Positions 1 through 7,030 of a stretch of 13,939 nucleotides of DNA are shown here, one piece after another. Numbering within the stretch: the first letter of the stretch is position 1; each line of letters begins with the position of its first letter. This stretch comes from an uncultured Lentisphaeria bacterium (GTDB taxonomy: Bacteria > Verrucomicrobiota > Lentisphaeria > Victivallales > Victivallaceae), in assembly GCA_937888615.1 (NCBI GenBank), contig CALABZ010000193.1, positions 1 to 13,939 on the forward strand, written 5' to 3'. A model generated the notes under the pieces. It was not told the origin of the DNA. It ran no database searches and was given only the letters and a program-made list of their open reading frames with translations. Both the position numbers and the translations under genes were made by a program.

Positions 1-745
1 CCCCGGCCTTTTTCAGCTTCTCCGCAAATTCATTCGCCTCCCGCACCGCGTAAGGTCTTTCCGCTGACATCAAAATAAGGAACGCCGGATATTGAATTCC
101 CTTTTCAATGCGGAACAGCGGTGAGGCTGATTTAATCACGTTCTCGTCCGACCCGAACGCTTTCTCCACCAACGACCGGAATAGAAGCGGGTGTTTGCCG
201 GGAGTCAGGTCGAATCCGGCGGTATCCACGACGATCACCCCGGCAAGGCGCGACGGCGAGATGCCGTATTTTTTCAGGTAAACCGGATCGGTCGCCAGCA
301 ACGAAGCCAGATGAGCCCCGGCGGAATGCCCGGAAATGAATACTCGCCCGGGGTCCCCGTTTAATTCGTCAAGATGCTTGAACACCCAGTTCACGGCTTC
401 GGCGCAATCCTCAATGTGCGCCGGATGCCGGACCGCCGGCGAGAGCCGGTAATTGACCGTTATGAACACAATACCGTTTGCTGCGTAAAATTCGCCGTGT
501 TTCCGATTCATTTTTTTGTCTCCGGTACGCCAGCCGCCGCCATGAAAATGGATCAGGACCGGAAATTTCTTTTCGCTCTTCTCCGGCGTGTAAATATCCA
601 GTTTCTTCAACGGGTCCTTTGCCGCATCCGAGTAAGACACGTCGAGACGTTCTCCAGCGCTCAGCGGGGGTAGAGGGAAGCAGAAGAAGGCCAGGACAAC
701 CAAACTCCAAAATGTCAATTTCCGTTCTTTCGTTTTTTTCTTCAT
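1..745 (-). CDS. Exported alpha/beta-hydrolase (esterase/lipase, BD-FAE/HSL-like), 3' end outside window
   Basis: The open frame from ATG at 745 reads 248 codons to the window edge with no stop, so the C-terminus is missing. Residues 1-30 look like a Sec signal peptide: a Lys/Arg-rich start, a hydrophobic stretch at 11-25, and a likely cut after Leu-Ser-Ala at 28-30. The mature part has the oxyanion-hole motif HGGGW (68-72), an NYRLSP motif (98-103) and the nucleophile elbow GHSAG (139-143, Ser141), as in carboxylesterase and hormone-sensitive-lipase-like hydrolases. The expected catalytic histidine would lie beyond the edge. Where an Asp is usual (about 225-232) I see only Glu229, so the acid residue is uncertain. 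The start is supported by GAGGTG four bases upstream. The product probably cleaves esters, for example acetylated sugars, outside the cytoplasm; the substrate cannot be read. It follows dus on the same strand after 80 nt and may be co-transcribed or use its own promoter. Fold sure, substrate unknown. Confidence 0.88.
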   Translation of the reverse strand, partial: MKKKTKERKLTFWSLVVLAFFCFPLPPLSAGERLDVSYSDAAKDPLKKLDIYTPEKSEKKFPVLIHFHGGGWRTGDKKMNRKHGEFYAANGIVFITVNYRLSPAVRHPAHIEDCAEAVNWVFKHLDELNGDPGRVFISGHSAGAHLASLLATDPVYLKKYGISPSRLAGVIVVDTAGFDLTPGKHPLLFRSLVEKAFGSDENVIKSASPLFRIEKGIQYPAFLILMSAERPYAVREANEFAEKLKKAG

Positions 746-773
746 GAAGCACCTCATATCGTATTTCCTATGG

Positions 774-807
774 TTATAAAACGACAGAATTCCGTTTTTA
801 TTGCAGG
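774..807 (-). promoter_or_regulatory. Upstream element CCTGCAATAAA-N17-TTATAA of the esterase gene
   Basis: On the minus strand CCTGCAATAAA (807-797) is followed after 17 bases by TTATAA (779-774), then 28 bases to the esterase ATG. It matches the element ahead of the membrane-fusion protein gene in both word and spacing. It gives the esterase gene a possible promoter of its own inside the 80-base gap after dus. Confidence 0.45.
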
Positions 808-825
808 AAAATGAGAATTGGGCGA

Positions 826-1746
826 TCAGTCGATGATTTTCAGAAGATTTTCGAGGGTAAAATCTTTGACGGCGATCAGTTCCCGGAACCGGACGGATTC
901 CGCGCCATAGACGAAACGGGCCAGTTCCACCAGCCGGGGACGGCTCCAATACTCCTCTTTCTCCGCGGCGGCGATTTCCAGGGCCCGGCGGAAAAAAGCC
1001 TCCCGCCCGGCCTCGACATCCGGGCATTCCGCTCCGGACAGGCGTTTCAATAAATATGGATCGCGCAACAATCCCCGAGCACACATGATCCCGGCACAAC
1101 CGGTGAATTCCATCATGGCGGCGGCATCCTCCGGTGTTGCGATATCGCCGTTGCCGACAACCGGGACCGAAGCAAACGCCACCACCCGTTTCAAACGTTC
1201 CAGCCCGTCACCGATCCGCCGGTAGCCCTCGCCGACGGTCCGGTAGTGCACCGCCATATAATCGATCAGGCCCTCGAAGGCCGGAATGATCCCGTCCATC
1301 TCCACCGGATTGGCAAAACCGCAACGCAGTTTTACGCTCAGGGAAATATCCGACAAGGCCTCCCGAAGCGCCGCCGTTATCCGGCGCATCTGTTCCGGGT
1401 CTTTCAACAATGCGCCGCCCGCGCCGCTGCGGACCACCTGCCCGCTTGGACAGGCAAAGTTCAGATTGAATTCCCGCACTCCGCAATCCGTGTAAAGGAT
1501 TTCAGCGGCGGCTGACAAATTCACCGGATCGTCCCCCATCAACTGTACGACCAGCGGTTTGCCGGGGATTCGCAGCGATTCCAGCCATTTGCGGATTTTA
1601 CCGCGACGCGGCACATCGGCCGAAATCCGCAGGAACGGCGTCACCATGACCGGCAACAGGTCCAACGCTCCGGCGGTCCGGCAGAACAGCGGATTCATGA
1701 CCCCTTCCATGGGGCCGGGCATGAATTTATATTTCAAAGTTGACAT
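826..1746 (-). CDS. dus: tRNA-dihydrouridine synthase (Dus family)
   Basis: This is an FMN-dependent enzyme that reduces uridine to 5,6-dihydrouridine in tRNA D-loops using NADPH. The 306-residue product has the usual family length. Near the N-terminus is a PMEGV motif (12-16). The catalytic cysteine sits in NFACPSG (Cys99), followed by a GAGGALL segment (108-114). The SVKLRCGF strand (137-144), the HYRT segment (His167) and the FMN-phosphate motif GNGDI (198-202) are all in order. An upstream ATG at 1851 is in frame but would overlap mutM by 118 bases. The ATG at 1746 instead puts the typical N-terminus first and overlaps the mutM stop by 13 bases. There is no clear Shine-Dalgarno, so translation is probably coupled to mutM. 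Which Dus subclass it is, and so which tRNA position it modifies, cannot be decided by eye. Confidence 0.93.
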   Translation of the reverse strand: MSTLKYKFMPGPMEGVMNPLFCRTAGALDLLPVMVTPFLRISADVPRRGKIRKWLESLRIPGKPLVVQLMGDDPVNLSAAAEILYTDCGVREFNLNFACPSGQVVRSGAGGALLKDPEQMRRITAALREALSDISLSVKLRCGFANPVEMDGIIPAFEGLIDYMAVHYRTVGEGYRRIGDGLERLKRVVAFASVPVVGNGDIATPEDAAAMMEFTGCAGIMCARGLLRDPYLLKRLSGAECPDVEAGREAFFRRALEIAAAEKEEYWSRPRLVELARFVYGAESVRFRELIAVKDFTLENLLKIID

Positions 1747-2558
1747 TTCGGGCAATAAAACGTGGTACGCCCGCCCTGTACGACCGTGCGAACCGGAGCA
1801 CCGCACCGTGTGCACGGTTGGCCTTTGCGTCCGTACACCAACAGTTCGCATTCGAATTTTCCCTCGCTGCCGTCAAGCTGACGGTAGTCTGAAAATGTGG
1901 TTCCGCCCGCCTCGATCGCCGCCGAAAGAACTTTTTTCGCCGCCCGGACGAGGGCCGAACATTCTTTTCGGGTGATATCGCAGGCCAACCGGGTGGGATT
2001 GATTTTCGCCATGAAAAATGTTTCAGCCGCGTAAATATTGCCGATCCCCACCACGATGGCGTTATCCATCAACGCCACTTTGACCGGGCATTTGCGCCGT
2101 TGCAGTACTCCGTACAGGTACGCGGCGGTAAACGCCCCGTCCAGCGGTTCGACACCGAGCATGGCCAGGCATTCCGGTTCCGCCCCCGGCGCGTCAAGCG
2201 TACAGCAAATGATGGAACTGAACCGCCGGGTGCACTCGAACCGAAGTTCGTTGCCGTCGTCGAGATGGAAAATCACGTGTTCGTGCTTGCGCCGCGCTTC
2301 TCCCGGTTCCGCCTGACGGAATACACCGGTCATGCCGAGATGCACCACCAACGCATGGCAGTTGGCCAGTTCGATCACGATATAACGCCCGCGGCGGCGC
2401 ACGTCCGTCACCGGCTGGTTCAATAATTCAGGATTCAACAAAGGAGCCAGCGGGTAACGCAGTTTCTCCCTGAAAACCGCGATTTTCACAAAAGTACGGT
2501 CGAGGAGCAGCGGCTTAAGCGCCGCGCTTACCGTATGGACTTCGGGTAATTCCGGCAT
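1734..2558 (-). CDS. mutM: Formamidopyrimidine-DNA glycosylase (Fpg/MutM)
   Basis: This base-excision repair enzyme removes 8-oxoguanine and Fapy lesions and nicks the strand by beta,delta-elimination. The 274-residue product matches the family length. It begins MPELPEV, giving the catalytic N-terminal proline and Glu3. It keeps the HLGMTG loop with the intercalating Met, the TRRF segment (Arg/Phe wedge), the DNA-binding GIGNIYAAE helix with its invariant Asn, and a C-terminal zinc finger of two CxxC pairs (CTRC and CPKC, about 20 residues apart). At the position of E. coli Lys57 (RRAKY) this protein reads RRGRY, so Arg58 replaces the usual lysine; this rests on my recalled alignment. The start is fixed by the required N-terminal Pro and by GGAGGTG at 2564-2570, five bases upstream. 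It lies 13 nt behind dgt and overlaps dus. Identification is very secure. Confidence 0.96.
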   Translation of the reverse strand: MPELPEVHTVSAALKPLLLDRTFVKIAVFREKLRYPLAPLLNPELLNQPVTDVRRRGRYIVIELANCHALVVHLGMTGVFRQAEPGEARRKHEHVIFHLDDGNELRFECTRRFSSIICCTLDAPGAEPECLAMLGVEPLDGAFTAAYLYGVLQRRKCPVKVALMDNAIVVGIGNIYAAETFFMAKINPTRLACDITRKECSALVRAAKKVLSAAIEAGGTTFSDYRQLDGSEGKFECELLVYGRKGQPCTRCGAPVRTVVQGGRTTFYCPKCQL

Positions 2559-2571
2559 GATGACACCTCCG

Positions 2572-3951
2572 TCATTGTCCCGGCAGGGAAATGCCTTTGA
2601 TCTTTTTGAACAGCGACACCGCGCGGGTATCCGTCATACTGCAGATGAAATCAAGCACCGACATCAACCGGATGTAACTGTCGTTCTGCCACTCCGGCGA
2701 TTCCGGGTTGCAGTATTCCTGCGGGATAAGCTGAATAATCTTGAAATTGCGGTGCGCGGGCGGACGTTTTTCACGCTTCGCCTCGGCTACCTCGTTGACA
2801 CAGGAGACAAACACATCCAGCAGGCCCTGCGTCAATTCATATCCGGCCACCTCGATTTCAACGGCTCGCGGAAAATTGTAGACATCTTTCAAACTGCGGT
2901 CGTAGATTTCGCGCATGGCTTCGGCACAGGGAATCAGCTCGATCAAAGGACGATCCAGCGTTCCGGCCAGGATATCATCTTCCCAGTTGGAAAAGGCTTC
3001 GATCGTTTCCGAAACCAGGCAGTTGATCACTCGTGCCCGCAGAAACTGCACCCGCAGCGCATTACTGCTGAGGCTGTTCAGCTTGCCGGTTGCTTTCGCC
3101 GGTTCCGCCACGAACTTCATGAAAATATCTTTCAAATCGCTGTAAGCCAGAATCCCCATGACCCAGGCATCCTCGAAGTCGACGATCCGGTACGAAATAT
3201 CGTCCGCCGCTTCCACCAGCCAGGCCAGCGGATGCCGACACCAGCAGTAATCATCCGGATCGGACGCGAGAGAAAGCAGGCCGGTCGTCTCCGCAACATT
3301 GCGGAAAAGTTCGCGTTCGGCCTGAAAAAAATTGAATTTTTTGGAAGCAACGCCCTGCGGACGGTTGCGGACGCTCGATTCGACCGGGTACTTGGCGAAA
3401 GCGGCCAGTGTGGCGCAGGTCAACTGCATCCCGCCAACATTGTCCGGCATCTGGAGCTTGGAAAGCACCCGGAATCCCTGGGCGTTACCCTCGTAACGGG
3501 AAATATCCGCCTGCTGTTTGGCGGTCATGCTCTTCTTCATATCTTCGGCCAGGGGCGAATGCACGAACCAATAGCGGATAGCTTCCTCGCCGGAATGGCC
3601 GAGCGGCGGATTGCCGATGTCATGGGCCAGCCCGGCCGCAGCCACAATTGCCCCGATGTCGGAGGGCTGGATATGGCTGAGCTTGTGGCGGTCGCAAATC
3701 ATGGCGCCGACCGCACTGCCGAGCGAACGCCCAACGCAGGAAACTTCCATGCTGTGGGTCAGCCGCGTATGCACATAGTCGTTGTCCGCCAACGGAAACA
3801 CCTGCGCTTTGTCCTGCAGGCGGCGAAAAGCCGGAGAGAAAACGATCCGGTCGAAATCCTGTTGAAAGGGGGATCGGCCCGGCATGATTTTATCCGGTTC
3901 GGCCTTGCCGAGCCGTTGCGGAGAAAGAAGTTTCTGCCAGTCCATCTTCAT
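2572..3951 (-). CDS. dgt: Deoxyguanosinetriphosphate triphosphohydrolase (dGTPase, HD superfamily)
   Basis: The enzyme hydrolyses dGTP to deoxyguanosine and inorganic tripolyphosphate, trimming the dNTP pool. The 459-residue product carries the HD-domain metal ligands in order: THSMEV (His66), LAHDIGNPPLGH (His110-Asp111) and the later Asp in EAADDISY (about Asp250). The family signatures DRIVFSPAFRRLQDKAQVFPL (33-53) and RYEGNAQGFRVL (152-163) are also present. The length is close to E. coli Dgt (about 505) and longer than many short HD dNTPases. Two in-frame ATGs (3951 and 3945) are possible. The first is preferred because GAGGTG lies four bases upstream, the same spacing as in the esterase gene. 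That ribosome site overlaps the TGA of the upstream transporter gene, suggesting coupled translation. It could act on other dNTPs too, as some relatives do. Confidence 0.95.
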   Translation of the reverse strand: MKMDWQKLLSPQRLGKAEPDKIMPGRSPFQQDFDRIVFSPAFRRLQDKAQVFPLADNDYVHTRLTHSMEVSCVGRSLGSAVGAMICDRHKLSHIQPSDIGAIVAAAGLAHDIGNPPLGHSGEEAIRYWFVHSPLAEDMKKSMTAKQQADISRYEGNAQGFRVLSKLQMPDNVGGMQLTCATLAAFAKYPVESSVRNRPQGVASKKFNFFQAERELFRNVAETTGLLSLASDPDDYCWCRHPLAWLVEAADDISYRIVDFEDAWVMGILAYSDLKDIFMKFVAEPAKATGKLNSLSSNALRVQFLRARVINCLVSETIEAFSNWEDDILAGTLDRPLIELIPCAEAMREIYDRSLKDVYNFPRAVEIEVAGYELTQGLLDVFVSCVNEVAEAKREKRPPAHRNFKIIQLIPQEYCNPESPEWQNDSYIRLMSVLDFICSMTDTRAVSLFKKIKGISLPGQ

Positions 3952-3959
3952 ATTGCACC

Positions 3960-6428
3960 TCAGTTAGTAAGGAAATGCTGTTGGATCTGGGGGGCTCGTT
4001 CGGCGATATTGGTCAGGTGGTCGCCGACCCGCTCAAGTTCCGCCAGCAGTTCAATGAAAATCACGCCGACCTGCGGGTGACAGTCCCCCTGCCCCAGGCG
4101 GGCGATGTGATTGTTTTCATAATCGTCGCACAACAAATTGACGCGTCCCTCGTCCAGCAGGGCCTTTTCGACGAACTCGGAGGGGTGCGGCTGGTTCAGG
4201 GCGGAAATGACATTGCCCGCCTGATCCTGAAGTACTTCCCACAGCTTGTTCAACTCGCTTCGGGCATAATCCGAAATATCATAGGGAAGTTCCTCCAGCC
4301 GTTCGGTCAGCCGCAGAATGTTTGCGGTATGGTCGGCGATGCGTTCGGCATCGTTAGTACAGTGGATCAGCAACGGAATCACGAACGCCTGCGATTCGGA
4401 CAAGTCGCGCCGCGACAACTGCACCAGATATTCGGTGATCGCGCCCTGCTGGCGGTCGATTTCATTTTCGCGCCGGGCCAGTTGAATGGCGGACTCCTCG
4501 TCGATTTTGCCTTTGCGGAAATGGCTGTTTACCGCGTCATTAACCATATCCCACGATTCGTTGACCATGGCGCGAAGCGTCTGGATGGTCTGCTCAAGGG
4601 CGACCGCCGGGACATCCAGCAGTTTGGGTTCCAGATGGTTGAACGTAACCGAGGCGGTGTCGCGCGGGCGTATCACAAATTCGCACAATTTCGCCATCGG
4701 CCCGATCAGGGGGACGAATATCAGCACATTGATGATATTGAAAAGCGTATGCGCATTCGCCACATGGCGGACCACATTCTGTGGTTCCGCCGCGAAAACA
4801 TTACCCTCCGTGACCGCATTTACCAGCTCCATAAACATCGGGATGTTGGTCCCCGGCCATTTGACATAGAAAAATATAATCATCCACACCGTGCCCAACA
4901 GTTTTACCAACACGTGCGACAACGCCACCTGTTTACCGAATACATTGCTCGGGATTGAGGCGATCACCGCCGTAATGGTCGTGCCCACGTTCGCCCCCAG
5001 CATCAACGGCATGGCGGTGTAGAAATTGACCAGTCCACTCCCGGAAAGTATCAGCAAAATCCCGATTGACGCCGAACTGCTCTGGATCACCACCGTCAAC
5101 AACAGTCCGATCCCAAATGCGCCGATCACCTGCGCCAACGGCATAAGACCGTCGACCGAGGGCGAGCAGTCAAAGGTGGAGAAAAAGTGGATGAACGTGG
5201 GAAATGTCCCCATCTGCTTCAACTCATTGCCCATCATCGTCAGTCCGAAAAACAGGAGGCCGAACCCCAGGATCGCACTGCCCCAACCGCGAAACGTCTT
5301 CTTGCCGCTGAAAATGAACAGCGCCGCCCCGACGATGATTGCCGGCAGCGCCATCATCGAAAGATTCAAGGAAATAATCTGCGCCGTTACCGTCGTCCCG
5401 ATATCGGCCCCCAGCACGATTCCGATCGCCTGGCATAAATTCAGCAATCCCGCATTGACAAAACCGATCACCATCACCGAAGTGGCGCTTGAGGATTGAA
5501 TCACCGCCGTCACGATGGTCCCGGCGGTCACCGCCACGAAACGGTTCCGGGCGAAAAACTGGAGAATACTCTTCATCCGGTTCCCGGCCACCATCTCCAG
5601 GCCGTCGCTCATCAGCTTCATCCCGAAGATAAACAGTGCCAGACCGGCAAGCACGTTGATAATCAACGCGGTGTAACTCAATCCCAAGACATCGACCCGT
5701 ATCCCCCGGATGAAAATATTGCGGTTCGGATCGGCGATTTCTACATTGATGCGGTAAATGCCGGTATTCTCCCCGACCTTGATGTTGGTTTCCGCGAAAC
5801 CGTCGCTGTTGGTCACGGCATAAGCGTTGGAAAGAATCGGGCGGCGGGCGGCGTCGGTACCGTCCCCCATATTGAAATACACCGGCACCTCCGGCAGCGG
5901 TTTGCCGTCTTTGTCCGCCACCAGAATTCGTACCGGCTCCTGCAGAAACTGTTTGGCGATCCCTTCCTGCATCGCGCCGAAAATCCGAACCCCGCTGACG
6001 AAGCGGACGGTCAGGGTGTGGTCCGGATAATTGACAGGAACCACCTTCAGGTATTGGTCGCCGATTGCGTTTCCGGCTGAAACCTCCACCGACACCTCGC
6101 CGCCGGAATTGGTGACGGCATCGGGAACCGACAGGACCAGGTCGGAATTATCAACCGGTACGAACAGCACTTTTTCCTTCACGAGAGCCCGGCGCTTCGA
6201 GGCGCCGAAAAGATTGCGGTGTTCGGGTCCCTGCAGTTTCAGCGTCAATGTCTTCTGAAATTTCGTACCCGGCAGGGCACACTGATTATCCCCCTGAACG
6301 ACCACGATTTTATCGAGGCTCAGCTTTTCGTCATCCCTGCCGCATCCGGCCGTCGTCATTATCAATCCCAATACCACACAGACACAGAACAGCCGGACAA
6401 TACACCGCAAATTCACAGACTTTGTCAT
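3960..6428 (-). CDS. Na+/phosphate symporter-PhoU fusion with lipoprotein signal and Ig-like N-terminal domains
   Basis: The 822-residue membrane protein has three parts. Residues 1-29 form a lipoprotein-type signal (hydrophobic 10-26, box Thr-Ala-Gly-Cys29). Residues about 55-148 and 160-248 look like two Ig-like (Big-1/invasin-type) beta domains: each has a 'VTNS(G/D)G' turn followed by an alternating strand and a conserved G(I/D)(Y/Q) near the end. From about 252 to 585 is the NptA/PF02690 symporter with both inverted-repeat signatures, QSSSAT (311-316) and QSSSAS (449-454), and the paired GADIGTT (340-346) and GANVGTT (478-484). Residues about 605-815 are a PhoU-like helical domain with metal-site motifs NDAERIADH (692-700) and ELERVGDH (797-804). 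It probably imports phosphate with sodium and is gated by its PhoU tail. The NptA-PhoU pairing is common; the lipidated Ig-like front is not usual. The Shine-Dalgarno is weak (AGG). It is first in the dgt-mutM-dus operon. Confidence 0.92.
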   Translation of the reverse strand: MTKSVNLRCIVRLFCVCVVLGLIMTTAGCGRDDEKLSLDKIVVVQGDNQCALPGTKFQKTLTLKLQGPEHRNLFGASKRRALVKEKVLFVPVDNSDLVLSVPDAVTNSGGEVSVEVSAGNAIGDQYLKVVPVNYPDHTLTVRFVSGVRIFGAMQEGIAKQFLQEPVRILVADKDGKPLPEVPVYFNMGDGTDAARRPILSNAYAVTNSDGFAETNIKVGENTGIYRINVEIADPNRNIFIRGIRVDVLGLSYTALIINVLAGLALFIFGMKLMSDGLEMVAGNRMKSILQFFARNRFVAVTAGTIVTAVIQSSSATSVMVIGFVNAGLLNLCQAIGIVLGADIGTTVTAQIISLNLSMMALPAIIVGAALFIFSGKKTFRGWGSAILGFGLLFFGLTMMGNELKQMGTFPTFIHFFSTFDCSPSVDGLMPLAQVIGAFGIGLLLTVVIQSSSASIGILLILSGSGLVNFYTAMPLMLGANVGTTITAVIASIPSNVFGKQVALSHVLVKLLGTVWMIIFFYVKWPGTNIPMFMELVNAVTEGNVFAAEPQNVVRHVANAHTLFNIINVLIFVPLIGPMAKLCEFVIRPRDTASVTFNHLEPKLLDVPAVALEQTIQTLRAMVNESWDMVNDAVNSHFRKGKIDEESAIQLARRENEIDRQQGAITEYLVQLSRRDLSESQAFVIPLLIHCTNDAERIADHTANILRLTERLEELPYDISDYARSELNKLWEVLQDQAGNVISALNQPHPSEFVEKALLDEGRVNLLCDDYENNHIARLGQGDCHPQVGVIFIELLAELERVGDHLTNIAERAPQIQQHFLTN

Positions 6429-6437
6429 ATAAACCTA

Positions 6438-6459
6438 TAGTCAATCGTTAGTCAATCGT
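6438..6459. repeat. Perfect tandem 11-bp direct repeat upstream of phosphate symporter gene
   Basis: TAGTCAATCGT occurs at 6438-6448 and again at 6449-6459, with no gap. A further GTCA follows at 6458-6461. The repeat ends 10 bases before the symporter start codon. An 11-bp repeat period with a GTCA core is the geometry of PhoB (Pho box) sites, so it may be a phosphate-responsive operator. The match to the enterobacterial Pho-box consensus is only partial, and the position close to the start codon would suit a repressor or a 5'-UTR element better than an activator. Confidence 0.5.
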
Positions 6460-6479
6460 CATATCGAATAATCAGGAAT

Positions 6480-6508
6480 AATATAACATTGAAAAAGTCA
6501 TTTTTAAA
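6480..6508 (-). promoter_or_regulatory. Weak candidate promoter of the npt-dgt-mutM-dus operon
   Basis: On the minus strand, TTTAAA (6503-6508) and TATATT (6480-6485) are separated by 17 bases, in the right place and direction to drive the symporter operon. This would leave a leader of about 45 bases containing the 11-bp tandem repeat. The -35 hexamer has four of six consensus bases, so this is a weak call. Between here and the blaI promoter lies a 9-bp inverted repeat (AAGCGGAAA at 6507-6515, TTTCCGCTT at 6567-6575), which I cannot assign. Confidence 0.3.
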
Positions 6509-6601
6509 GCGGAAAAAGCAGAAAAATCCCCGATTCCTCACTTTATCGAAGCAAGTCCATCGATTATTTCCGCTTATTTCTGGAAATCTTGCATTTTCCT
6601 C

Positions 6602-6630
6602 TTGACAAGCAAAAACTACAGATGTAGAAT
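6602..6630 (+). promoter_or_regulatory. Sigma-70-type promoter of the blaI/M56 operon
   Basis: TTGACA (6602-6607) and TAGAAT (6625-6630) are separated by exactly 17 bases. The -35 is perfect and the -10 is a five-of-six match, the strongest promoter in the window. The first BlaI-type dyad covers the end of the spacer and the start of the -10, and the second covers the likely start site, so an intrinsically strong promoter seems to be held off by the repressor. Confidence 0.85.
6616..6627. promoter_or_regulatory. BlaI/MecI-type operator 1
   Basis: CTACAGATGTAG is a near-perfect dyad containing TACA-N2-TGTA, the core known for BlaI and MecI operators in staphylococci and Bacillus. It overlaps the -10 hexamer of the blaI promoter, so binding would block RNA polymerase. 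Its centre is 22 bases (two helical turns) from that of operator 2. Confidence 0.82.
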
Positions 6631-6637
6631 ATACAAA

Positions 6638-6649
6638 CTACAAGCGTAG
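6638..6649. promoter_or_regulatory. BlaI/MecI-type operator 2
   Basis: CTACAAGCGTAG is a second dyad with arms CTAC and GTAG; compared with the TACA-N2-TGTA core it has one mismatch (CGTA). It lies at the likely transcription start, just before the blaI ribosome-binding site (GGAGGG, 6655-6660). The two-site layout is like the bla and mec operators, where two BlaI dimers bind side by side. Confidence 0.75.
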
Positions 6650-6664
6650 TGAATGGAGGGCAGA

Positions 6665-7030
6665 ATGAAAATTTCCGAAAATGAACTTGAAATCATGCGG
6701 CTGCTGTGGGAAAAATCCCCGCAGACGGCGACCGAATTACAGGATTCCATAAGGGAAAAAGTCCGTTGGGAAACCACCACGATACGGACCATGCTTCAAA
6801 GACTGGTGGAAAAGGGAGCGGTTCGGCAAGCCGGGCGCAAGCGATCATACACCTATACTCCCCTCGTTTCCGCCGACGAATACCGCAGTATTTCATTGCG
6901 GCGGCTGATTGAAAATGTATTCAATTCGAATCCGATGGAAATGTTCTGTTTTTTCGCCCGTCAGGAAAAGCTTTCCGACGCCGAAATTGCCGAACTTGAA
7001 AATATTTTAAAAAAGGGTGGGAACAAATGA
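6665..7030 (+). CDS. blaI: BlaI/MecI-family winged-helix repressor
   Basis: The 121-residue protein begins KISENELEIMRLLWEKSP, the typical opening of the penicillinase repressor family (PF03965), where a 'T..EL' helix-turn-helix comes next. The recognition region is TTTIRTMLQRLVEKGAV (about 37-53), followed by a basic wing (RKRSYTY). The C-terminal third (about 75-118) would be the dimerisation helices and ends in ELENILKKGG. An in-frame ATG lies four codons upstream at 6653, but it overlaps the GGAGGG Shine-Dalgarno that serves 6665, so 6665 is the start. The stop overlaps the start of the M56 gene in an ATGA. By family analogy the dimer represses its own operon through the two dyads and is inactivated by cleavage after the M56 partner is activated. 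The Asn-Phe cleavage bond known in S. aureus is not evident. The symbol denotes family, not beta-lactam resistance. Confidence 0.93.
   Translation: MKISENELEIMRLLWEKSPQTATELQDSIREKVRWETTTIRTMLQRLVEKGAVRQAGRKRSYTYTPLVSADEYRSISLRRLIENVFNSNPMEMFCFFARQEKLSDAEIAELENILKKGGNK

Noticed and set aside
1747..1851. Longer N-terminus for dus starting at 1851
   Set aside because: It would add 35 Arg/His-rich residues inside the mutM zinc-finger region; the family N-terminus begins at the ATG at 1746.
2557..4080. A 507-codon plus-strand frame opposite dgt and the end of the symporter gene
   Set aside because: Opposite strand of an unmistakable dGTPase; the product is His/Arg rich with no family signature.
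3975..4958. A 327-codon plus-strand frame opposite the symporter's PhoU part
   Set aside because: Shadow of the symporter gene; no ribosome site or domain.
6616..6649. A CRISPR-like or transposon-end reading of the CTAC/GTAG repeats
   Set aside because: Only two imperfect dyads overlaying a promoter, with no spacers, transposase or target duplication; operators explain them fully.
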